Shown one piece after another: positions 25,522 to 33,069 of a DNA stretch of 64,000 bases (positions are counted from its first letter, which is position 1; every line of letters begins with the position of its first letter). The stretch spans positions 1,054,001-1,118,000 of the forward strand of contig CAVVFX010000017.1 of assembly GCA_963747535.1 (NCBI GenBank), read 5' to 3'. Below the pieces are notes generated by a model. That model did no database searches. It saw nothing but the letters and a program-made list of their open reading frames with translations, and was not told the origin of the DNA. Position numbers and translations under genes: made by a program. The stretch is from CAVVFX01 sp963747535 (GTDB taxonomy: Bacteria; Acidobacteriota; Terriglobia; Bryobacterales; Bryobacteraceae).

Positions 25522-28500
25522 ATGTTCACCGACTCCTCCGGTAACGTGGAAAACCAATGTCCCGTCGAGTTCGTGATCAACGGGCGCACCATGACCCTAA
25601 GCCTCCTGAGCACCTCCGCGACCTGCACGGTCAGCCCCGTAGGCATCAGCGTTGGCTCCGAGGTCGTCACCGTCACCCTTACCATCACATTCCCCGCAGC
25701 TGCAACCTACACCGTCACCTCCGACACGATCGACGCTTCCGGGCTCGTGTCTCCGATCCAAAACCCCGGCACTTGGACAGTAACCGCAACACCCGCGATA
25801 AGCGGCTTCTCTCCCATCTCTGCTACGCAAGGCACGCCATTAACAATCTACGGGAGCGGCTTCGCCGCGACGCAAGGAACCGTCCAACTCGGCGGCGCGG
25901 CGGTCCCGCCTGCAAACATCACCAACTGGAGCCCCGGAGCCATCGCCCTGACGGTCCCCTCCAACGCGGTGAGCGGCGCCATCGCCGTCACGGCGGGCAA
26001 CCTCACTGCAAGCAGCGCCTCCCCGTTCCAGTTCGTGCCCCCGGACTTCACCATGAGCCCGCCGTCCCCGTCCGCGATCACAGTCTACCCTACAAACAGC
26101 ACCTCGGGCGGATTCGCCGACGTGATCAGCGGCGCGAACTTCGTGGGGACGATCAACTTGTCCTACAGCGTGCCCTCTCAGGTGTCCGGCCGTCTGACGC
26201 TATCGCTGCCCTCATCCCTCTCCGGCCCAGGGACATTCACGGCCACTGCGACCGCGTCCACGGCAACGCCGCAGGGCACCTACAACCTGACCGTCAACGC
26301 CACCGGAACAAAGTCGGACGGCACCCTGAGCACCCACTCCGTCACGGTTCAAGTCACGGTAACCGGGCCTCCGGCGGTCACGATGAGCTCGCCATCCCCG
26401 TCCCCGGTGATTGTCTCGTCGAGCCGAACCGTCACCTTCACCCAAACCGTTACTGCGGTCAACGGCTTTACCGGTACCTTTGGGCTCTCGGTTCCCGCGA
26501 ATCCGACGTGCTGGGGAGGCTCAGCTTCGTTCCCCTCCTCGGTGACACTCACCGCAGCTAACCCCAGCCAGACGGTGACCGGCACGATCGTCTCCGGCTC
26601 CAACCTGAACAACTCCACGAACGTGTACGACTGCGAAGTCGACGCGAGCAACGGGTTTTTCGCCCCAAACGGAACACTCTCGCTCTACGTCCCGGTGCAG
26701 CTGACGGCCGCGGGCACATTCACCGTGAGCGGCCCGGCAGCGCCGATCACCCTCTACGCCAACTCGACCGCGACGCCCGTGAGCCTGCAAATCAATCAGG
26801 TCAACGAATTCAGCGGCAACGTTACCTTCACGACGCCAACGACGAACGTCACCGTCCAGGGGTCGATCAACGTCAACGCTGCGCAAACAACCGCGCCGAT
26901 CACGGTTCAGTGGACCTTCTCCGCGTTGCCGACAGCCAACCCGATCCCCATCACAATCCTTGCTAACAGCCAGGCGGTGCTCACCATATTGGCCAACGTC
27001 CTGCCCAACCCAGGCACCACGTTCACGCTCACGTCCTCCCCAAGCAGCCAGAGCACGAATGCCTCGGGCGGAGCGACTTTCCAGATCAACGTGAATGCCT
27101 CCAGCGCCTTCACGGGCAACGTCACATTCTCGGCAACCGGTCTGCCGGCGGGAAGCTACTCCTTCGCTCCCTCAACCGTGACCGGCCCCGGCGCAACCGC
27201 TCTGATCGTCACGCCCCCGGCAGTCACGGCCACAACCGTGTACCCTGTTATCGTTACGGGAAACAGCGGCAACACGAGCGCGCAAACCACAGCGTCCCTC
27301 ACGGTGAACCCGCCCGGCGCCGCAGCCCCTGCCACGATGCTCCTACCCCAGCCTTCGCCCGGGAACTCCCCAACCCTCCCCTTGTTCTACCCGATCTATA
27401 CCTGGACTGCGGCGGTCAAGGCATCGCAAATCAACCTGTCCGTCGGCCGCTCGCCAGGAGGAACGGACTTCGGGAGCACAAGTCTCGCCCCGTCGACCAC
27501 GCAATTCAAACAGCCGGTGAGCCTCCCAGGAGACGGCAGTCAGATCTGGGTAAGGCTCGGCTCACTCATCAACGGCGCATGGCAAAACCTCGACTATTCC
27601 TATACCTCACAGTGCCACGGCTCCGGCGGCGGCGACATAGCCCCTAGCTTAGCGGTTTTGGAGCCGGACCCGAACGGGACCCCTGCTACGATCCTGAATA
27701 ACGGCATGCCGGTATCCTATACCTTCTATCCCAATGTCGGAAGTGGGTACAATTTCACGCTCGGACAAGGCTGTTCCGCGGGATCGGCCGGGCCGGGCGT
27801 GACGGCGGTGCCTTCGTGGCCCGACGCATATGGAGATGGCGGGTTCACCGTCACATTCCAGGCCAACGAGACCGCGGCGTCGGGCCTCCGCACCGTGACT
27901 TGCAACTGGGTGCCGCAAGATCAGAATGAGGATAACACCTCCGACTTTAGCCCATGGGTGCCGCTCGCGATCGGCGACCTCGGTAACCTGCAAGTGCTCC
28001 AGGTCTACGACGCCACCCCTTCGATATCCAGCGCCGGGACGTCAGAAGTCCTCTACGCAGGCGACAAGGGCGACCCCACGACTAAGCATGGCACCGTCCT
28101 GCTAGTCATCACGGGAGCCAATTTCGGAGCGTCGGGCCAGCTCGCGTTCTGTCCGACTGGCACGACGTGCAGCGCGAGCAGCCCCGCCTGCGACGGCCAG
28201 ATTGGGTCCAGTATAGACACGTGGAGTCCGGGATACATCACCGCGTGGTTAACAGCCGGACAGAACGCAGGGACCTCTTACGACGTGATGGTCATCTCGA
28301 ACGGCGTCAACGGCCTCGGAAACGGGTTCTTCCAGGCCGGAGGACAGACAACGTCCAAGTCGAGTAACCAACAGACCGGCGCCAATCCAACGCAGCCCCT
28401 GATGCATCTCGAGATGGCAAACCCGACGAGCCCGACTGTTATAAGCGCTGATGGGAACTACTCGGAGAACACGACGATCAAGGTAACGGCCGTCCAGGCG

Positions 28501-29421
28501 GACGGTACTCCGATCAGCGACTGGAGCGGAGTTGTGAATCTCTACGAGGACAACTCCGCTCCCGGCTACATTACCGTCTACAACGTAGGCAGTACAGGAT
28601 TGCCGGAGACCGTCGCGATCCCGCCGAGCGCCGGCGGATCGACCACGTTCGTTGCGAAATCCGTGGCCGCCTCCCCTGACGGACGGAACCCGCCGAATCA
28701 GGCGAAGATTACCACGAGAAATGTTCAGGGCCTTATCATCCCAGGCGACTACGTCGCCTACGGGGGCTCTCTTCCAGTTCCGCAGTGGATCGCGACCAAT
28801 ACTATCGACACCGCCCACGCGACGAGCGGTACCTACGACTGGGTGGCGGCGCGCGCGCGGGACATATTCACCAATTACTCGGCGGGAGATGTCGCCACTA
28901 TCCTTGCGCACGTTCAGTCCTACAGTGTAGCCGCCCTGACGAGCTCGAATGCGCCGCCGGGGACTGTGGTTGCAGGCGAGACGGTCCTCGCAATTCCGCA
29001 CCAGAACACCGTGCCTATCGTGATCAATCCTTACGCGGGATACCAGATGAGGAATGACAACCGGACTGGCGTAGGCTGCGGGTACTCTATCCCAAAATAC
29101 TTCACCGGAACCTTCATCCACGAGGGTAGGCATACGTACCAGGGATTCCTCGGTATGTTCAACGACACGGACGGCGACTATCTAATCTACAGTATGCCCC
29201 CGAACCTGCCAGACGCATCAACGATCATTGACTCGGAGGAGAACCGGACCGTTTGCAACCCGTTCGGCAGCCCGATGCTTATTCCGGGGAGCTACCAAGG
29301 GGACACAAACCCAGACCCACTCAACCCCGCCAATCCGAGTAACCCCGGCAACATCACCTACGTTAGCTGGGCAATCGAGCAAGACGCGTACGCTTGGGTG
29401 GCCTCCGTGCTCGGGCCGTGA
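25522..29421 (+). CDS. Large exported multi-Ig/IPT protein with C-terminal HEXXH metallopeptidase-like domain
   Basis: 1299 aa from the ATG at 25522; the frame is open from 25381 and probably belongs to the preceding signal-bearing piece. An IPT/TIG-like domain (ISGFSPISATQGTPLTIYGSG, about 92-175) is followed by several beta-sandwich repeats marked by FTMSPPSPSAITVY, FTVSGPAAPITLYANST and FTLTSSPSSQSTNAS, and a second IPT-like domain near 840-950. The last 150 residues carry TFIHEGRHTYQGFLG (His1200, Glu1201, His1204) and WAIEQDAYAW (Glu1286), the layout of a zinc peptidase. Thr/Ser/Pro-rich and Cys-poor, it is probably secreted or surface bound. No family name. Confidence 0.8.
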   Translation: MFTDSSGNVENQCPVEFVINGRTMTLSLLSTSATCTVSPVGISVGSEVVTVTLTITFPAAATYTVTSDTIDASGLVSPIQNPGTWTVTATPAISGFSPISATQGTPLTIYGSGFAATQGTVQLGGAAVPPANITNWSPGAIALTVPSNAVSGAIAVTAGNLTASSASPFQFVPPDFTMSPPSPSAITVYPTNSTSGGFADVISGANFVGTINLSYSVPSQVSGRLTLSLPSSLSGPGTFTATATASTATPQGTYNLTVNATGTKSDGTLSTHSVTVQVTVTGPPAVTMSSPSPSPVIVSSSRTVTFTQTVTAVNGFTGTFGLSVPANPTCWGGSASFPSSVTLTAANPSQTVTGTIVSGSNLNNSTNVYDCEVDASNGFFAPNGTLSLYVPVQLTAAGTFTVSGPAAPITLYANSTATPVSLQINQVNEFSGNVTFTTPTTNVTVQGSINVNAAQTTAPITVQWTFSALPTANPIPITILANSQAVLTILANVLPNPGTTFTLTSSPSSQSTNASGGATFQINVNASSAFTGNVTFSATGLPAGSYSFAPSTVTGPGATALIVTPPAVTATTVYPVIVTGNSGNTSAQTTASLTVNPPGAAAPATMLLPQPSPGNSPTLPLFYPIYTWTAAVKASQINLSVGRSPGGTDFGSTSLAPSTTQFKQPVSLPGDGSQIWVRLGSLINGAWQNLDYSYTSQCHGSGGGDIAPSLAVLEPDPNGTPATILNNGMPVSYTFYPNVGSGYNFTLGQGCSAGSAGPGVTAVPSWPDAYGDGGFTVTFQANETAASGLRTVTCNWVPQDQNEDNTSDFSPWVPLAIGDLGNLQVLQVYDATPSISSAGTSEVLYAGDKGDPTTKHGTVLLVITGANFGASGQLAFCPTGTTCSASSPACDGQIGSSIDTWSPGYITAWLTAGQNAGTSYDVMVISNGVNGLGNGFFQAGGQTTSKSSNQQTGANPTQPLMHLEMANPTSPTVISADGNYSENTTIKVTAVQADGTPISDWSGVVNLYEDNSAPGYITVYNVGSTGLPETVAIPPSAGGSTTFVAKSVAASPDGRNPPNQAKITTRNVQGLIIPGDYVAYGGSLPVPQWIATNTIDTAHATSGTYDWVAARARDIFTNYSAGDVATILAHVQSYSVAALTSSNAPPGTVVAGETVLAIPHQNTVPIVINPYAGYQMRNDNRTGVGCGYSIPKYFTGTFIHEGRHTYQGFLGMFNDTDGDYLIYSMPPNLPDASTIIDSEENRTVCNPFGSPMLIPGSYQGDTNPDPLNPANPSNPGNITYVSWAIEQDAYAWVASVLGP

Positions 29422-29462
29422 CCCTGGGCGGCGATCACCCGAAAAGATAAAGTGGAGATACG

Positions 29463-30350
29463 ATGCGACATATGACAACGATCGTAATTCTGGCGTTCGG
29501 CCAGTTCTGCTGTGCGGAAACGATCAGCGACCCTCGCCCGACGAGACTCCTTTACGAAGCCTCTAACGCGGCGATGCGTGGCGATCCCGCCGCTCTAGAA
29601 ACTATGGAAGCTGTGGCGGACGGCAAGCCGACGGAGGCCATTCTCGCGGCTGCGACGCGCGCCGGACTACGGGCGCAGTTCGCGGATGTGCCCTCATTCA
29701 GAGAGACCGATTACTCCGTGCGGGTCTTTGCCATGGAAATGATCGGCAGGACCGGGCTGCCGGAAGCCCTCGATTATCTTTCCGCGACAACCCCGCAGAG
29801 CGTTGGCGAGGACGACAGCCGGAGTGTTTACCCGGCCTCCAAGGTGGCGCTTCACAAAGCGCTCTTGCGCCGCGAGACGGACCCTAATCAGCAGATCGCC
29901 TTTCTCGAATTACAGCTCACCTCGGCTCGGGTCGGACAGGTAGCCCTTTGGGCACAGGAAGAGCTCTGCAATAGGGGCAGCATGCGATCGATGGAACTGA
30001 TTGAGACATTCATAATGCGGCTGGAACCATCTCCGCGTGGAGACGCGAACGTGGCGTTTTGCCGGAGACGCATGGAGATCATCAACAGCAATCCCGACCC
30101 GGCCACTGCCATCGGATCTGTCCTACGGGCCGACGCGAAGGCCTCGGACGAAAGGATTATGCGTTGGGCGATCGAGCAGCTATTCGCGTTTCGGAGCCCC
30201 GACGCCGAGGCGGTCCTCGACCGATACGTGGCCGAAGTGGCACAGCGATTCCCTCCCGCCGCCTCGACGGTGCTTACCCCGGAGAGCTATATGCACCGTG
30301 GCTTCGCCGAAGAGATTCGTCGCGCCGCCCCGGAACGAAGCCAGAAATAG
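29463..30350 (+). CDS. Exported helical-repeat (HEAT-like) protein, paralogue 1
   Basis: 295 aa. A short signal-like start (MTTIVILAFGQFCCAETI) precedes alpha-helical pairs (LETMEAVADGKPTEAILAAA, VFAMEMIGRTGLPEALDYLS, QIAFLELQLTSARVGQVALW). It aligns along its length with the 31383-32282 product at roughly half identity, including WAQEELCNRGS against WAEEELCNRGS and ERIMRWAIEQLFAFRS against ERTMRWAIGQLFAMQS. It starts 41 bases after the large Ig protein. A protein-binding scaffold is likely; no catalytic motif is seen. Confidence 0.7.
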   Translation: MRHMTTIVILAFGQFCCAETISDPRPTRLLYEASNAAMRGDPAALETMEAVADGKPTEAILAAATRAGLRAQFADVPSFRETDYSVRVFAMEMIGRTGLPEALDYLSATTPQSVGEDDSRSVYPASKVALHKALLRRETDPNQQIAFLELQLTSARVGQVALWAQEELCNRGSMRSMELIETFIMRLEPSPRGDANVAFCRRRMEIINSNPDPATAIGSVLRADAKASDERIMRWAIEQLFAFRSPDAEAVLDRYVAEVAQRFPPAASTVLTPESYMHRGFAEEIRRAAPERSQK

Positions 30351-30352
30351 CC

Positions 30353-30632
30353 ATGGGAGGTCAGGCAGCCCCGAAGCGACTGACAACATTCCGCGCCGAT
30401 GCGGTGACCGGCACGACCGTCTCCGACTCCAACCTGAGCAACTCAACCAGTCGCGTGCGGGCACGCCGGGGATACCATATATCAAACCCGCTTGGATTCA
30501 AGGACGTGCGCAGTGTGACTGGAAACAGTGCACCTCCCAGATTAATGTTTTGCCGCATCCTCCACGGTTTACCCAGACGTTTTGGTGGAAGTGTTGACGT
30601 GATGCTAGGACAGCAGCGATAAGGATACACCA
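30353..30632 (+). other. Decayed spacer holding a partial copy of the large Ig gene
   Basis: Bases 30401-30448 match 26573-26622 of the 1299-aa gene closely (CGGTGACCGGCACGA.CGTCTCCG.CTCCAACCTGA.CAACTC), including the codons TGTIVSGSNLNNST. No long frame covers the gap. It looks like a scar of a partial duplication. Confidence 0.6.
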
Positions 30633-31340
30633 ATGACGTTTACTATGCAGGCGATCGCCCTATGTGCGGTCGCGACTACTGCGGAGATTGGATTTGCGGT
30701 CCAGGACTGCGCGGAACTGGAAGGGAAGAGCGTCGAGGAATGCGCGAAATACCTGGCCCAACCGCGTGCCTCGGTTGAAGACCGATGTGTCTCATACTCG
30801 ATGGACCAGATCGGGGACAAACGGTACGTCCCAGCAGCGGAGATTCTCGTTCAATACGTGGACTATCAGATTCGCGACTTCTCGCACGAAAGGAACTTCC
30901 GGGTCAGGCTCGGACTCGGCCGATCCGGCGCGTTTCCGGCGGTCGACGCACTCTTTGAAATCGGACGGCCAGCTATCGTCTACCTGGTCAATAGGCTCGC
31001 GACCGAGGACAGGCCTGGTACTGCTCGCGACAACGCGGTTCTCGCATTGCAGTCTATATGCCGTAGGAACATGGCAGAGGCCGTCAGCATCCTGGCTGAG
31101 GCCAGCCACGAGGCCGCGGACAAAATGAGGGCGGAAAACCTGATCCGCGCGGCGCGACTCGCCTCCGACAAGTGCCCCGCCCAGCTGAAGACCCAGTGCA
31201 TAAGCGCGTTGACCCAACAGCGCCGCGACGAAAAGCGGAGGCGGGCAGGCGCGCTTCATCAGCCGCGCGCCAAACGCGAGACAAGCCCGGCCACTGCGCG
31301 CGAGGCACAAAGCCGACATTTCAAAGAAGAACCCAGTTAG
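30633..31340 (+). CDS. Exported HEAT-like protein, unknown function
   Basis: 235 aa. A signal peptide (MQAIALCAVATTAEIGFA, then VQDC) is followed by short helical repeats (AAEILVQYVDYQIRD, FPAVDALFEIGRPAIVYLVN, ARDNAVLALQSICRRNMAEA). The C-terminus is strongly basic (QQRRDEKRRRAGALHQPRAK). GATAAGGA stands about 10 bases before the ATG. It lies between two paralogues of a similar fold, so the three may work together in the periplasm, perhaps with the Ig/metallopeptidase protein. That link is inference from order and strand. Confidence 0.68.
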   Translation: MTFTMQAIALCAVATTAEIGFAVQDCAELEGKSVEECAKYLAQPRASVEDRCVSYSMDQIGDKRYVPAAEILVQYVDYQIRDFSHERNFRVRLGLGRSGAFPAVDALFEIGRPAIVYLVNRLATEDRPGTARDNAVLALQSICRRNMAEAVSILAEASHEAADKMRAENLIRAARLASDKCPAQLKTQCISALTQQRRDEKRRRAGALHQPRAKRETSPATAREAQSRHFKEEPS

Positions 31341-31382
31341 TGCTTTCCTTTATTCTTCACGAAAGTGAGACTTTGGGATACT

Positions 31383-32282
31383 ATGCGACACAATAAAGCA
31401 GTGGCCGCGTTGGTGCTGGCGCAGGCGGGCCTTGCTGAGACGCTCATCGCCCCCGCCCAGAGAGCGGCGCTCTACCAAGCCTACGATGCCGCAATCCACG
31501 GCAAATCACGGGCCGAGGCGCTGGAGGTCATGGAGGACGTCGCGGAGGGCAAGCCGGACGACGTCATAGAAGGAGCCGGTCGCCGCGCCGGGTTGCAGGC
31601 CTACTTCACGGACCAACTTCCTTTCACCCCCCCGATGGTCTCCCTTCGCATATACGCGCTTGAGCTGATTGGCCGGTCCGCGCTGCCGGAAGCAATCGAG
31701 TACCTTTCAGCTATGACTCCCGAGAAAATGGGCGCCGACGACAGCCAGTCACTATACCCACATTCGAAGCTCGCGCTCCGGCAGGCGCTCCTCATAGGCG
31801 TGACCGACCCCCAACAACAGATTGCGTTTCTTGAGGCGGAACTCACCAACCCTACCAACGGCTACACAGCCCTTTGGGCGGAGGAGGAACTGTGCAACCG
31901 CGGAAGCGAAGGCTCAACGGAGATGATCACCCAGTTCATTAAGCGCGTCTATTCCGGCGCGCGCGGCGACGACCAGGCTGCATTTTGCCAGGCTCGCATG
32001 GACATTGTGAATCGCGACCCCGACAGGGCAAAGGCGCTGGGCACGGCCCTCCGGCTCGACGCGACCCGTCAGGACGAGCGGACCATGAGATGGGCAATCG
32101 GCCAGCTTTTCGCGATGCAATCCGCGGAGGCCCAGGCCGTCCTCGATGCCTACGCGACAGAGGTGGAGAAGAGGTTCCCGGACGTCCCCGCAATTACCTC
32201 AGTTCCGGACAACCAGATGCATCGGGCGTTGGCGTACGAGATCCGTCGCCGGAACCCGCGAGATCGCAGCGGGCAACCGTAG
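31383..32282 (+). CDS. Exported helical-repeat (HEAT-like) protein, paralogue 2
   Basis: About 299 aa. I prefer the ATG at 31383 (MRHNKAVAALVLAQAGLAET, a clear signal peptide) over 31365 because GGGATAC precedes it and paralogue 1 starts in the same ATGCGACA context. Helical repeats follow: LEVMEDVAEGKPDDVIEGAG, IYALELIGRSALPEAIEYLS, QQIAFLEAELTNPTNGYTAL and the shared EEELCNRGS. Cys residues in ELCNRG and AAFCQARM are kept in both paralogues. Last gene of the accessory run. Confidence 0.72.
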   Translation: MRHNKAVAALVLAQAGLAETLIAPAQRAALYQAYDAAIHGKSRAEALEVMEDVAEGKPDDVIEGAGRRAGLQAYFTDQLPFTPPMVSLRIYALELIGRSALPEAIEYLSAMTPEKMGADDSQSLYPHSKLALRQALLIGVTDPQQQIAFLEAELTNPTNGYTALWAEEELCNRGSEGSTEMITQFIKRVYSGARGDDQAAFCQARMDIVNRDPDRAKALGTALRLDATRQDERTMRWAIGQLFAMQSAEAQAVLDAYATEVEKRFPDVPAITSVPDNQMHRALAYEIRRRNPRDRSGQP

Positions 32283-33069
32283 ATCACACGGCCCCCCGTT
32301 CACGACGCGGACGCTACACTCTCTCACCGGGCGCACCTACCAGCCCAACCGCCATCACGCCACCAATGCCAAACTCAGTCTTGCAGAATCAACAGCCTAC
32401 AGGCGATGACCATTTCCCATCATCTGACGCCAGCTATCCTGGAAACAGGAGGGAAAAAGTGCGCAATTTGGGTTCGTTTCGTAAAACATCATTGGCAGCG
32501 CAAGCAGGAAAAAACGCGACAAATCCACAAATCTGTCACCAACTCTTGCCCTCCGTCCATCGTAAATTCCGCGCCATCGCCGCCCACGTAGAAAACAAAG
32601 AATTCTCCGCACTAACCGACAAATATCGACCGGACAGGCCCGCCAGTTCGTCATTTCAACCGTGCGCTCCTCAGCATGCCTTCTTACACGAACAAACCCA
32701 GTTGATGTTTTCTTTATCATCCAGGAGAGCCCCCACGAGATCGAGCCGCCAGCCCGAACGAAGCACCAAAAACATAATTTTTACCATTGAACCCACTTTA
32801 CGTTATCTTTATCTTTCCGCGAACCGCGCCCTGTCGCCGGCAACCGCAGATACGCCAATACGACCTTCAACTGCGGCTCTTCACCCACGCCCAACCGTGC
32901 AAAAAACCGCCAATTCTGCACAAAAATGCACAAGACCTTACCGCCGTCCAAAACAAGCCCCCAGCCATCTGCGCCTTTCCTTGCTGCTTTGTTGCCCGCC
33001 GCTTGCGAACCCCCTCCCCGCCATGCATAGAATAAACTTCACTCCACCCCTTCCGGAAGGGACCCAAAT
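32283..33069. other. 787-base intergenic region, lower GC, no gene supported
   Basis: Short frames exist in both strands but none has a signal, motif or ribosome site that I trust. The stretch is richer in A/T than its surroundings. It includes TTTGGGTTCGTTTCGTAAAAC (split here: TTTGGGTTCG / TTTCGTAAAAC, 32469-32489) and a related inverse ACACGAACAAACCCAG near 32686-32701, a motif I associate with Acidobacteriota intergenic DNA. The last bases hold the leader of the deacetylase gene. Confidence 0.5.
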
